Positions 1 through 11,080 of a DNA stretch of 64,000 bases are shown piece after piece. The translations under genes were made by a program, and so were the position numbers. The number at the start of each line of letters is the position of its first letter. Position 1 is the stretch's first letter. The notes under the pieces were generated by a model that saw only the letters and a list, made by a program, of their open reading frames with translations, made no database searches and was not told the DNA's origin. The stretch comes from Orobanche coerulescens (taxonomy: Eukaryota > Streptophyta > Magnoliopsida > Lamiales > Orobanchaceae), in contig CM065814.1 of assembly GCA_033398695.1 (NCBI GenBank), positions 81,238,358-81,302,357 on the forward strand. The letters are read 5' to 3'.

Positions 1-1341
1 AATAACATATGGCCAAAATACCTGCATGCAACCCGGTTGCCCTTTACCGAAACACTGTTTTTGCCGAGAAACATGTCCAATCGCGCATTATGATCCGAAA
101 AGCTAGAGTGCGAGGGCCATAAAGGCCCCATCTCAGAAAGTTAACTTCACCATTGTTGTAGCCCTTTGACTTAGCTACCAAACGGTGTTTAGCCAATTGT
201 AAGCACACCAAAATTAGATAACATATGACTAAAATACTACAAGGTACACGGTGGGTGGCGAGTTGCGGTCAGAAAATTCGACTTTCGGGGAGGAGAAAGG
301 GCCCGATTTGCAAAATTACATCCAGAATAGTCTTAGCCCTCTAAACTATATTTGCAATGGCATATAGACCATTGTGATGGGATCACAAACCAATGAAATA
401 TGGCTAAAATGCTGGCTTGTGACCCGTTTGCCCTTTACCGGAACACTGTTTTGACCGAGAAACATGTCCTGTCGCGCATCATGGTCTGAAATGTTAGAGT
501 TTGAGGACCATGAAGGCCCCGACTCAAAAAGATAACTTCACCATTGTCTAAGCCCTTTGACCTAGATCTCCAATGGTGTGTAGCACATTACGAGCACACC
601 AAAATTGGATGTGATATGACTAAAATACGACAACATACACGGTGGGTCACGAGCTGCGGTCGGAAAATTCGACTTTCGGGGAGGAGGAAAGGCCCGATTT
701 GCAAAATTGCATTAAGTAAAGTCGTATCCCTCTGAACTAGCTTTGCAACGGTATAGAGACCACTATGAGGGGACCATAAACCAATAACATATGGCCAAAA
801 TACTGACATGCGAACCATTTCCCCTTTACTGGAACACTATTTTGGCCGAGAAACATGTCCAATCGCGCACTACGATCCAAAAAGTTACAGTTCGAGGGCC
901 ATAACGGCCCCATCTCAGAAAGTTAACTTCACCATTGTTGTAGCCCTTTAACATAGCTTCCGAACGGTGTTTAGACAATTGCAAGCACACCAAAATTGGA
1001 CGAGATACGACTAAAATACTACAACGTACGCGGTTGGTCATGATTAGCAGTCGGAATATTCGACTTTCGGGGAGGAGGAAGGGCCCGATTTGAAAAATTG
1101 TATGAAGCAAAGTCGTATACCTCTGAACTAGCTTTGCAACGGTATAGAGACCACTATGAGGGGACCCCAAACCAATGCGATATGGCCAAAATACCGACAT
1201 GCGACCCGTTTGTCCTTTACCGGAACACTGTTTGGCCGAGAAACATGTCCGGTCACGCATTATGGTCTGAAATGTTAGAGTTTGAGGGCCATAAAGGCCC
1301 CGACTCAGAAAGTTAACTTCACTATTGTCGTAGCCCTTTGA
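1..1341. repeat. 390-bp satellite array, block 1
   Basis: About 3.4 units of the satellite that forms the ground sequence of the window. Landmarks recur about every 390 bp: TTGGCCGAGAAACATGTCC, GGCCATAAAGGCCCC, and TTCGACTTTCGGGGAGGAG. The block ends in the middle of a unit at GCCCTTTGA, where the CACTA element begins. The same unit continues after that element at 10197. Short open frames on both strands recur with the unit and are not considered genes. Confidence 0.95.
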
Positions 1342-1353
1342 CACTACCAAAAA
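1339..1353 (+). repeat. CACTA left end: TSD TGA plus terminal inverted repeat
   Basis: TGA at 1339-1341 is followed by CACTACCAAAAA at 1342-1353. The similarity to the right end continues through CAGTACTTTAGCCGACGAC with small indels, so the true inverted repeat is about 30 bp and imperfect. Confidence 0.95.
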
Positions 1354-1360
1354 CAGTACT

Positions 1361-2009
1361 TTAGCCGACGACCCGAAAAAAAACGGCTGACGACTATAAA
1401 GTGTCGTCGGCTAAACTTCGCACTTTAGCCGACGACTCAAAATACCGTCGGCTAAAGGGTTTTAGCCGACGACTTGGTGGAGGTCGTCGGCTAAAGCTCG
1501 AAATAGTCGTCGGCTATATTAAAGATATTTAGCCGACGACCGTGATAACGTTTAGCCGACCGAAAAGAAAAAAAATAATATACTTTAGCCGCGACCTAGA
1601 TCTAGGTCGTCGGCTAAACTCCTTCCGAAAAAAAATAATAATTTAATGGTTTAGCCGACGACCTAGATCTAGGTCGTCGGCTAAACCCTTTTTTTAAAAA
1701 AAAATAATAATTTACTTTAGCCGACGCCCTAGAACTAGGACGTCGGCTAAACTCCTTCCGAAAAAAATAAGATTGTCAGGATTTAGCCGATGATCTAGAT
1801 CTAGATGGTCGACTAAACACTTTTTTTTAAAAAAAAAATAATATACTTTAGCCGACGACCTATATCGAGGTCGTCACTAAACTCTTTCCGAAAAAAAATA
1901 ATAATGTAATGGTTTAGCCGACGACCTAGATCTAGGTCGTCTAAACTCCTTTTACAAAAAAATAATATACTTTAGCCGACGACCTAGATCTAGTTCGTCG
2001 GCTAAACCT
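1361..2009. repeat. Left subterminal repeat cluster of the CACTA element
   Basis: About 20 copies of TTTAGCCGACGAC and its complement GTCGTCGGCTAAA lie in direct and inverted orientation. They often form near-palindromes around CCTAGATCTAGG and are separated by A-rich spacers with AAAAAATAATAAT. In En/Spm elements such repeats are the binding sites for the TNPA-type protein. That this motif does the same here is inference from position and density. The cluster ends about 15 bp upstream of a TATA-like box. Confidence 0.9.
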
Positions 2010-2021
2010 CCAAGTGAAAAT

Positions 2022-2030
2022 TATTTATAG
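2022..2030 (+). promoter_or_regulatory. TATA-like box of the transposase gene
   Basis: TATTTATAG lies just downstream of the last subterminal repeat and about 170 bp upstream of the probable 5'UTR splice donor. It is placed by position and composition only. Confidence 0.45.
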
Positions 2031-2196
2031 TTAGTGAACACCAACCCAATCTTGCACCTCTCCCGCTAAAGAGCACATTTCTATTCCCGATTCTTTCAAT
2101 TATTCCCGAAAAAAGCTTGTGAGTTGCTACTTTGAGTTGTGCTAGATGGAGTGACGAAGGTTTCTACCGGTTGTTATAATCACCATTTCGATTAAG

Positions 2197-2389
2197 GTAT
2201 GTATTTTATTGTATTTTTTTTTGTGATTTCGAAACTTTGTATTATTCATGTTACATTCGATAGCTTTTATGTAAAACGATTAAGTTTTATGATGATAATC
2301 ATTATGATTAATTGTTTGTTGTGATTTCATTTATAATTTGAACAATATTAGTTAGTTGGATTAATATTGGAAAATGTATACATTTTCAG
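2197..2389 (+). other. Probable 5'UTR intron of the transposase gene
   Basis: A good donor (AAG/GTATGT at 2197) and a good acceptor (TTTTCAG ending at 2389) flank AT-rich sequence. The transposase ATG at 2391 follows one base after the acceptor. The second gene of this element has the same arrangement. Confidence 0.6.
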
Positions 2390-2390
2390 G

Positions 2391-5300
2391 ATGGATAAGA
2401 GTTGGATTGGTTACGAAAATGGGATCCAAGTGTAATGGATGGGATGAAGCAGTTTATGAGATTTGTAAAAGAGCACGACAGTGGTAATACGTTGCACTAC
2501 TGTCCATATAATAAATGTAGATGTCGCAGTGATATGTTTCGTTTTCCATTTGATGAGGTCTGGGAACACCTAAAGAAGAATGGTTTTTGGAGTAAATATA
2601 CATGTTGGATATACCACGGTGAAGCACCGAATTCTGTTATTCCGTATGATCACGGACAATTTAGTGGTAACGACGGGTTCACCGATCCGAAGAGGAGGTT
2701 GATTGATGATGTGTTTGGTTTTTCCGAGACGTTTGTACCAACTGAGCAAATCCCACGACCCCGTAGACCGTTGCCTTGCAATACTGCTGGGCTTGACACG
2801 TACAATAAGCTAATTCAACTCCAACAGACCCCTCTATACCCAGGGTGTAACATGAATGTTCTTGATTGTGTCATTGAAACGATGAGATTAAAGGTGGAAA
2901 ACAAATCATCCATCAAGTCTGTAGATGATTACTTGGAGCTTACGAGTAATATGCTTCCACAGGGTCATCATCTTCCTAATACATATTAAAAGATGAGACG
3001 AATTTTGAAAGATCTTGGTCTTTCCTACATTAAGATCCATGTCTGCATGTATGATTGTGTTCTATTCTGGGGGCATCCTAATGAAGACCTCACGAGATGT
3101 CCTGTATGTGATACAGAGAGATATAGGATCACTCCTTCTGGAAAAGAGAAACCGGTGAAGGTACTTTGGTATTTTCCACTGAAGGACAGGTTGGAACGGC
3201 TTTTTATGTCTCCTCACACGGCAAAAGCAATGAGATGGCATGCCGAGCCGCGTACTAATGACAGGGATACTATGATACACCCTTCAGATGGAGAAGCGTG
3301 GAAGCATATAGATAGGGAGTATCCGAATTTTTCTTCAGATATCCGAAATGTGAGGCTCGGGATTGCATCTGATGGTTTCAACCCTTTTGGTAACATGAGT
3401 CTTTCATATACCATATGGCCTGTTGTAGTGATTCCTTACAATCTTCCTCCGTAGATGTGTATGCGGAAGGAGTATAATATGTTGACCTTGTTAGTCCCGG
3501 GGCCGGGATATCTAGGAAAGTGTATCGATGTGTATATGAGACCTTTGATAGAGGAGCTGAAATTGTTGTGGGAGCAAGGTCATCCCACGTACAACAGTTA
3601 TTCGTCCGAGACGTTCTACTTGCACGCCATGTGTATCGGCACTAATAGTGATTTTCCTGCATATAGAATGCTGTCTGGATCTGTTATTAGCGGATATAGA
3701 GGTTGTCCAGTGTGTTTGAATGCAGATTGTGCTAGGTACCACTGTAGGAAAGTTATCCGAATGCGTCATCGGATATGGCTTGACAGGGAACATGAGTGGC
3801 GTATGGATGCTGCAGCATTTGATGGCACTGTAGAAATGGGCGAACCACCACGACAGTGGACAGGTGATGAAATACTATCAATTCTTAATGAGTATGATTT
3901 TGGTCAGCTTAGCAACCATCCTGATGTGCTTGCAGCAACCCCTGAAAGGCCCGACAGGTATAAGTATTGGTCGCACAAAAGTATATTCTGGGAATTGCCT
4001 TACCGTCCAAGTTCGATAAGGAACTTCTTGGATGTCATGCACATTGAAAAGAATGTTTGCGAAAGTGTGGCTGGGACAACCTTAGGTTGGGATGGAAAGA
4101 CCAAATACGGGCCAAAAGCACGCAAAGGTTTGGAAGAAATGAGCATAAGAAAACATTTGTGGTTGAAAACTGTCAAGGGAAAACAAAAAATGCCTAAGGC
4201 AGCTTACACCATCAACTGCGAGCGGAACCGAGATATTTTTCTTTGGATAAAGATCGCTAGGTATCCTACCGGTATCTTTGGAAATATAGGAAGATGTGTT
4301 AATTTCAGGGAGAACAAGTTAACTGGTTTGAAGAGTCATGATTGTCATATCCTACTCCAATGCCTATTTCCGGTATTTATTCGACCGTACTTACCATAAC
4401 AGGTGGTCGAGCCGTGTGTTGCATTGTCAAGATTTTTCCAGAAACTATGTACGAGAGAAGTCAAGAGATCTGATTTGCATAAAATGCAAGATGAGATCAT
4501 CTATATCTTGTGCAAGTTTGAGCGAATATTTCCTCCAAACTTTTTTGACCTCATGCCTCACCTCATGATCCACCTTCCCAGGCAGTTATTGGTCACTGGT
4601 CCAGTGCACTACACGTGGATGTACCCGGTTGAAAGGCAACTCGGTGATTACAAAGACTCCGTGGCCAATAAGTATGCACCAGAAGGATGCGTTGCAGAAT
4701 CTTACCTTGCGTCGGAGTGTATTACGCATATCAAGTTGTATTTGGGCAACTTCGATCCCCCTTCCCGCTCTATTCCAGCAGATAAAATACAATTCAATCT
4801 TTCTATCATATCCACTGAGGTTGACGTCCATGGGAGGTTGCCACGAAGACAATTAGACCCGTACGAGTCACGAATTGCACATTGGTGGATATTGCTCAAT
4901 TGTCCAGAAGTTCAGTAATGGAAAGACATCCACTTGTCATGCGATATGGTGCGAGGTGACACTAGATTCCACAATGACACTTTTGCCGACTATTTTGGAG
5001 AATGGGTACGTCTACATTCAATTGCTATTGCATTTTGGACTTAAGATATTTTTTTACATAAAAAGTTAATTTACGACAGATGACACACATACAAGATGAC
5101 GGACACCCTAACTGGTCGCGTGAGCTTATGCTTCTTTCTATGAAGCCGGTTATGTCAAGAATTTATTCGATGGCCAAAGTCAACGGTGTCACATTCGTAT
5201 GCCTTGGGAGAGACCAAAAAAGAAGATGTCAAAATTCTGGGGTTATGATAGATGGTGGATATTACGGTGTGCTTTTGGAAGTGGTAGAACTAATCTACGG

Positions 5301-5811
5301 GGAAGGCATGACAATTTACTTGTTTAAGTGTCGATGGTACGACACCAGTCTTGGAACCGATATGCGAGACGACTACGGGCTGTTATCTGTTGACACTTCC
5401 ACTTCATGGTATGAAAGTGATCCTTTTGTATTTGCTACATCAGCAAAGTCGGTGTATTATTTGGACGACTTGGTGAAGAAAGGCACATGAAAGGTAGTGA
5501 ATGTTGTGACAACGAGGAATATTTTTAGTGCTGCTACACTGGGAGAAACAACAGGTACTGATGACGATGATGCTTATCAAGAGCCAAATGCAGCAAATAT
5601 TCCACCATCAACGATAATTACAATGAATAATGTTCCTGAAGGACGAGTCGTCCGACTCCGTGGTGATGCTCGCGGGTATGTTGACGTTGATACAAACGAA
5701 TTACTTGAAAATTCTAATGACGATAATGTGGACGACTTGAGGCATATGTTGCCGGATATCAACTCAGATAATGAGACAGACTGTAGTGATGACTCAAACT
5801 ATGAGCCATAA
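2391..5811 (+). pseudogene. TNPD-type CACTA transposase, broken by five in-frame stops and one frameshift
   Basis: Domains in order: an N-terminal transposase-associated domain (about 2402-2660, with CPYNKCRCRS); the Transposase_21 catalytic region (about 3000-4100); a DUF4218-like region (about 4440-4790, with GPVHYTWMYPVERQLG); a DUF4216-like region (about 5200-5440, with LFKCRWYD); and an acidic C-terminal tail. Candidate acidic catalytic residues are Asp in ASDGFNPFG (codon 3371) and Asp in LDVMHIEKNV (codon 4031); I did not assign the third. The ATG at 2391 reads MDKSWI and then needs a frame change around 2403-2412 to enter the main frame. After that one frame runs to the intron at 5006 and, once spliced, on to 5811. 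It is interrupted only by TAA 2987, TAG 3452, TAA 4397, TAA 4916 and TGA 5488. The TAG sits where relatives have Trp after NLPP. Open stretches between stops are 314 codons or shorter, so no full-length protein is expected. Confidence 0.9.
5006..5079 (+). other. Intron inside the transposase gene
   Basis: The upstream frame reads ...ADYFGEW and meets GTACGT at 5006. A 74-bp T-rich stretch ends in ACGACAG at 5079. The downstream exon opens in phase 0 with MTHIQDDGHPNWSREL and leads into the DUF4216-like region. Without splicing, the two parts are in different frames. Confidence 0.7.
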
Positions 5812-5929
5812 ATTTAGTAGATGTATATTTTCATTTGTTAAATATAATTAAAAAAATAGTAATAATAATAATCATAATCATAACATTAATATAATATCAA
5901 TAATATTATTAAAAAAAAACCTGGGGGTT
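5812..5929. other. AT-rich spacer after the transposase gene
   Basis: It is low-complexity A/T sequence with runs of AATAATAAT and no open frame of note. It probably holds the 3'UTR and polyadenylation region of the transposase transcript, but I see no clear signal. Confidence 0.5.
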
Positions 5930-6314
5930 TAGCCGACGACATATAAAACGGTCGTCGGCTAAACCCCAGCAATGACCCGACCGTGTTAGACAACACGGTC
6001 GGGTCAGTCATATAGTGTGTTTTCCCATTCTGGGCAGGTGCGACACGATCGACTAACGTTTTTTTTAAAAAAAAATATTAAACTTTAGTCGACGACTTAT
6101 AAGAAGGTCGTCGGCTAAACCCCGACGTGTCCATCAACACGACCCGTGTCGCACCCGCCGAAATTGAAAACAAAGCTGTTTGCACCGCGACCGTGTTGTC
6201 TAACACGGTCGGGTCACTCGAGTTTAGCCGACGACCGTCCTTTATGTAGTCGGCTAAAGTATAATTTTTTTTCTAAAACTTTAGCCGACGACGTAGATCT
6301 TGTCATCGGCTAAA
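5930..6314. repeat. Internal cluster of subterminal motifs, arranged as a long inverted repeat
   Basis: TTTAGCCGACGAC-type motifs, otherwise expected at the element ends, recur here between the two genes. The two arms (about 5930-6060 and 6120-6260) are imperfect inverted copies of each other around an A/T-rich centre near 6065-6085. Matching landmarks are GTGCGACAC on the left against GTGTCGCAC on the right, and two hairpins whose loops are AGAC and GTCT. The cluster ends just before a TATA-like box, so it probably acts as the promoter-proximal region of the second gene. Confidence 0.8.
5973..6006. other. Perfect 15-bp hairpin inside the internal cluster
   Basis: TGACCCGACCGTGTT, loop AGAC, then AACACGGTCGGGTCA. 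A shorter partner hairpin (GACCGTGTT, loop GTCT, AACACGGTC) lies at 6189-6210 on the opposite arm of the inverted repeat. Confidence 0.9.
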
Positions 6315-6321
6315 CCCCACC

Positions 6322-6328
6322 TTTATAC
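6322..6328 (+). promoter_or_regulatory. TATA-like box of the second CACTA gene
   Basis: TTTATAC lies just downstream of the last motif of the internal cluster. It is followed by a C-rich leader (about 6350-6631, pyrimidine and CCGCCG rich) that ends at a probable splice donor. This mirrors the layout upstream of the transposase gene. Confidence 0.4.
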
Positions 6329-6631
6329 GTTTCTCGTACCTCCCTTTTCTTATTTTCTTCTTACGCCCCTTAGCCATTCGCCCGCCGATCGTCACCCAGC
6401 CCCAACCCCAATCGCCCGCCGATCGTCACCCGGCCCAACCGCGGTCACCTAGCCACCCGTCACCTAGCCCCCGGCCCGCCGATCCTCCCGTCGCCCCGTC
6501 TTCTGGTTTAGCCGATCGTCCGACCCGCCGACCCTCCGGCCCGCCCGACCCTCCGCCGCTTGACCACTTGGCCCGGTCCCGTCGCCCGCCCACCCGACGC
6601 CCTCCGCCCGTCGCCCTCCAGTCCGGCCGCG

Positions 6632-7057
6632 GTAACCCTTGTCCTTTTTTTATTTTGTTTGTTGAATTTATTGTATTTGTTTGATGAATTTGTTTAGATT
6701 ATGTGATGAATTAGATAAAATGTTTAATGAGTTGTGATGCAATATTTGATGAATTTAGTATTTTCAATATTTTGTGTTTAATGATTTGCGAATTTGATGA
6801 ATTTGTTTGAGGAGGAAGGGATTGTATAGCCGGCGTTAATCGAAAGATTAACGTGGTATGGCATTGATAATTACTGTTGTGTTGAATTGTTTAGTTGATG
6901 AATTTGTTTAGATTATTTGATGAATTTGTTTAGAAATATTTGATGAATTTGTTTGAGGAGGAAGGAATTTTATAGCCGGCGTTAATCGAATGATTAACGT
7001 GGTATGGCATTTATAATTACTGTTGTGTTGAGTTGTGAATTTGATTTATTTATTTAG
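6632..7057 (+). other. Probable 5'UTR intron of the second CACTA gene
   Basis: The donor is CGCG/GTAACC at 6632 and the acceptor TTATTTAG ends at 7057. The ATG at 7061 follows directly. The composition switches from C-rich leader to T-rich intron at the donor. The intron contains a duplicated segment of about 95 bp. Confidence 0.55.
6796..7036. repeat. Direct duplication (offset 146 bp) inside the 5'UTR intron
   Basis: Copy 1 starts at 6796 and copy 2 at 6942. Both contain ATAGCCGGCGTTAATCGA, GATTAACGTGGTATGGCATT and TAATTACTGTTGTGTTGA with only a few mismatches. Confidence 0.9.
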
Positions 7058-7060
7058 ATT

Positions 7061-9472
7061 ATGGATAGAATAAAGAAAGCGTTGGGGAAGAAGTCGACAA
7101 AGTCGACCACTCCCGATTCGGGGAGTTCATGACCTCTAGTAAGGCGGATCCCGGTACACTATACATATCTCAGAGCAGCGTTCGTGCCCGCCAGATACTA
7201 GAAGATACCGGCATGAACGCTGACGATTTTTATAGGGCGACAGATGAGCCCGCTGCACTAGCGCGGCGTTTAGCCTTTCAGACACCACGACCGACCCCCT
7301 CGTAGCCGGAGACTCGTATGCCTCCCATCCAACGACCCACGTCTAGCCCTCACACATCAGGAGATGTACGGAGTTCCTCGTCCGCGGTGCCCCACGGTCC
7401 GCCGCCGACTCTATTCATGCCTCCGATGGATCCGACTATTCCAGAGGTCGATGAGTCGGGAGCCCGAGTTCCCGTTCGATTGATTAGCCCTGACGAGGCA
7501 TACGTCTACGAGTCTTGGCCAGACAATATGTTTTGGCGGAGTTGTCGGGTTTCGAAGACGAAACTGTATGAGGAGATAGAGAGGGAGAAGGAGAAGGGGA
7601 AAATGTAGTCGAGGAGGAGAAGAAAAAGAAGAAGACTCGTGGCCCAGCAAAGGGTCTGGCGCTCGACTCGTACGTAAGTAAGCATGGCCGTTATGAGATT
7701 CCTCTAGACAGACACGGTCGGCCGGTGATGTCTTCTGACGCTGCGGCGTCATATAGCCATAATGTTGGCTTTGTCATTCGGGACAGAATCCCCGTTTTGT
7801 GGCCCGATTGGGGGGACGTGCCGCAGTGCGTGAAGGATGCTTTGAATAATGCTATGTCGGTAAGTTAATAAATATTTAATAAGTGTTTTTCAATCAACAC
7901 GTAGTTCTTGAAAATGCAATATGTGATGTTTTTAAATTATTGCGTATTTATGCTGTTCATAGGTGTGGTTTGTCATTCCCGACTCTCTACTACGTACTTG
8001 GTGTGACGAGGTGCAGTCTACCAAGTAAGTCATTTTAATTTATTTTGTATCTACATTGTTTGCGTAATTTTTTTTCTTACGAATGATATATGTTGTGCAA
8101 CGTGTGTTGTAGGTACAAATCTTGGAAAAATGAGATGCACATGTTCTGGACAGCCTGGGGTGATATCCGAGAGGCTACCCCGGAAGAATTCAAGTTCCGG
8201 GAGTACGAGTGGAAGTGGCTACGCGCCCATTTTCGCGACCCAGAGTTCATGGTATGACTAAAATACCCTCATTTCATTCTTCCTCTTTCAGATTTTATTT
8301 TTTTGAATTCTAAATATAAACTCCATTTTTTTAAATTAATTTTTCAGAATATAAAAAATACTTGAAGTTCCGGTTTTTTTAAATTAGAAAAAATCGAAAC
8401 TTCATGTATTTTTTTAAAATTCTGGAATATTATTAATATTAAAAATCGGAATTTTTATTCAAAAGTGGAAATAAATTGTTTTAATAAAAATAAAAACTAG
8501 AATATTATTTTCCATAAAAATAAAAATCAATATTGTATTTTATTTATTAAAAAAATTCTAGTATTTAATAAAAATAATAATATTTCAGCTTTTTTTTTTT
8601 TTTGAATTCTAAATATAAACTCGATTCTAAATAATATTTTTTGAAGGCGACTAGCTTGACCAACATGACCAATCGTGGTCTGATCGACCATCACGATCAG
8701 GTTCCTGGTCGTTAGCGAGTTGCGCACGAGGCCATTTCTTGATTCGTTGGATGCATTTGCCTACGTGACTCGAAAGCATTTTCGAACCGTCCCGAGGAGC
8801 ATGTAAGTTTTTTTTATTTTATTTTAGTAATAAAATAAATGCCTTTGTATCATACTTTTATTGATATTCAAATATTTATTTTCATATTAACTTAGGAGCG
8901 TGTGCGGGAGGAGTCTCGGAGGATGCTTGCAGAGATTGCTCGGGAGCAATATCCGGACTTAGCGGAGGCGACCTCGGTCTGCCATTGGGACGGTCGATCA
9001 GGCCGATCCTTATGTTCGCGCTAGGGTGTGGGGTACCGTCTACCCTCCTAGAGGTAGTCGGTACCGCACTAAGATGATGGGAGCCGAGGGTCACCATGTA
9101 TTGAAAGATACCCCCGGCTTCCAGCGCCCTCGCGGACGGGATGCACGGACTGCCTATCTCGAGGAGCAATTGAGGGCGGAGAGGGAGCTCCGGGCTGAGA
9201 ATGAAAGGAGGACTCAGACGCGGTTACATGAGAGCGAGCAGAGGACTGAGTCGCGGTTAGAGAGTTTCCAGAGACAGCAGCAGGCCATGATGGACTATAT
9301 GATGACGCTGACTCAGACCATTACTCAGGCTGGACTGCAGGCACCTGCTCCACCGCCTTCTCTCTTCGGACAGACCCCATCTTCACAGCCTCGTGACGAC
9401 GATCTAGGGGATGGTGGTAATCATTCTACTACTACATTTCGACATTTAGATGATTTTGGCAGTGGATTCTAG
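7061..9472 (+). pseudogene. Second En/Spm-type CACTA protein (Transposase_24-like), multi-exon and frameshifted
   Basis: It begins MDRIKKALGKK at 7061. A conserved central block (RGPAKGLALDSYV, about 7640, through GFVIRDRIPVLWPDWGDVP) and the next exons (VWFVIPDSLL, then YKSWKNEMHMFW) resemble the En/Spm plant transposase-associated family encoded beside TNPD genes. The C-terminus is a charged coiled coil (about 9150-9300, AYLEEQLRAERELRAENERR) followed by a Pro/Ser/Asp tail. Introns with good GT-AG borders are 7860-7962, 8025-8112, 8252-8646 and 8803-8895. Damage: the first frame stops at 7130, an in-frame TAG lies at 7303, and frame changes are needed near 7130, near 7604, near 8705 and between 8896 and about 9000. 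A DNA-binding (TNPA-like) role is inference from position. Confidence 0.7.
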
Positions 9473-9693
9473 TTGTGTTGTTGTAGTACTCTTGTATATT
9501 TATATTTGTGTTACAATTGTGTAAGTGATTTTATTGACGCTACTAGTGTGTTGATGAAATTAATGTTCTTTAATATGTTGTGCGTTGATTGTTGTTGATA
9601 ATGAGAGCTGGTGTATAAAAATTGCAGGTGCAAAAAATAGAGGTTTTGGGATCCCAAAATCTGAATTAATTTTTTTTTTTTTTTAAAAAAGGG
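9473..9693. other. 3' flank of the second CACTA gene
   Basis: T-rich sequence follows the stop codon and ends in poly-T/poly-A runs just before the right subterminal cluster. No open frame or other feature is seen. Confidence 0.5.
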
Positions 9694-10180
9694 TTTTAGC
9701 CGATGACATATAAGACGGTCGTCGGCTAAAGTAATTTATTTTTTTTTTAAAAAAGGGTTTTAGCCGACGACACATATAATGGTGGGCGGGTAAAGTAATT
9801 TTTTTAAAAAATAGGGTTTTAGCGACGACACGTAAGACGGTCGTCGGCTAAAATAATTTAATTTTTTTTTTAAAAATGGTTTTAGCCGACGACATATAAG
9901 ACGGTCGTCGGCTAAACTATATATTTTTTTTTTAAAAAATGGTTTTAGCCGACCGTCTCGTTAAGGTCGTCGGCTAATTTTTTTTTTTTTTCCAACAGGT
10001 TTAGCCGACGACCGTGTAGTAGTGGTCGGCTAATGGTTGAACTTTAGCCGACGACTGCACAAAGGTCGTCGGCTAAACATTGGCCGACGAATATCGGCCG
10101 ACGGTTTTTTAGCCGACGACTGGCATGATTAGCCGACGACTTTGGGGTTTAGCCGACCACTTTAAGTCGTCGGCTAAAGT
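9694..10180. repeat. Right subterminal repeat cluster of the CACTA element
   Basis: About 15 copies of TTTAGCCGACGAC or GTCGTCGGCTAAA alternate with T/A runs. Several pairs form near-palindromes around ATATAAGACG, which differs from the TAGATCTA centres common on the left. Confidence 0.9.
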
Positions 10181-10184
10181 CTGA

Positions 10185-10199
10185 TTTTTGGTAGTGTGA
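10185..10199 (-). repeat. CACTA right end: terminal inverted repeat plus TSD TGA
   Basis: TTTTTGGTAGTG at 10185-10196 is followed by TGA at 10197-10199. The satellite resumes at CCTAGCTCTCCAAC. Confidence 0.95.
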
Positions 10200-10825
10200 C
10201 CTAGCTCTCCAACTGTGTGTAGCACATTGCGATCACACCCCAATTGGACGAGATATGGCTCAAATACTACAAGGTACGTGATTGGGTCGTGCACTGCGGT
10301 CGGAAAATTCGACTTCTGGGGAGGAGGGAGGGCCCAATTTGCAAAATTGCATACAACAAAGTCATAGACCTCTGAACTAGCTTTCCAATAGTATAGGGAC
10401 CACTATGAGGGGACCAAAAACCAATGAGATATGGCCAAAATACCGGCATGCGACCTGATTGCCCTTTAATGGAACACTGTTTTGGCCGAGAAACATGTCC
10501 GGTCGCGCATTATGGTCCGAAAAGTAAGAGTTCGAGGGCCATAAAGGCCCCGACTCAGAAAGTTAACTTCACCATTGTCGTATCTCTTTAACTTAGATCT
10601 CCAACGGTGTTTAGCACATTGCGAGCACACCACAATTGGATGAGATATGGCTAAAGTACTACAAGGTACGCGGTTGGGTCGCATGCTGCGGTCGGAAAAT
10701 TCTACTTTCGGGGAGGAGGAAGGGCCCAATTTGCAAAATTGGATCAAGTAAAGTCGTATCCCTCTGAACTAGCTTTGCAACGGTATAGAGACCACTATAA
10801 GGGGACCACAAACCAATAACATATG
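10197..10825. repeat. 390-bp satellite array, block 2
   Basis: About 1.6 units lie between the CACTA element and the Tekay/Del-like retrotransposon. The block ends with ATATG (10821-10825), the target duplication of the retrotransposon. Confidence 0.95.
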
Positions 10826-11080
10826 TGTAATATCCACATTTTTCTTTCCCTTGTATTTTCATTTTTGGTGTATTTCTCGGTCGTAGTGACCCTCGTGTAC
10901 CTTTCAGTGTGTCCTTCCTGTCAACTGTTGAACTGTATTCTCGTTATTGTTGTGCGGATCCGCCGTTTCGGGGTTGCCGTGGATCCATTTCGTGTTATTG
11001 GTTCCCAAATATTGATTCCTATCGTTTTTATTCTCTTTCCGGATCATTTTTATCATTTTGGGACCCGAAGGGGGTGTGGG

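Larger units (their letters stand above)
1342..10196 (+). mobile_element. CACTA (En/Spm, CMC) DNA transposon, decayed autonomous type
   Basis: Complete 8,855-bp element. It begins CACTACCAAAAA and ends TTTTTGGTAGTG, a perfect 12-bp terminal inverted repeat, and is flanked by the 3-bp target duplication TGA. Many copies of TTTAGCCGACGAC in both orientations fill both subterminal regions, as is usual for CACTA elements, where they bind the element's own DNA-binding protein. It carries two genes in the same direction: a TNPD-type transposase (2391-5811) and a second En/Spm-type protein (7061-9472). Both are broken by stops or frameshifts, so this copy is probably not autonomous now. Its insertion site is a satellite unit that becomes continuous when the element and one TGA are removed. 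Confidence 0.96.

Noticed and set aside
5973..6006. MicroRNA precursor at the hairpin
   Set aside because: The 15-bp stem with a 4-base loop is too short for a plant miRNA precursor.
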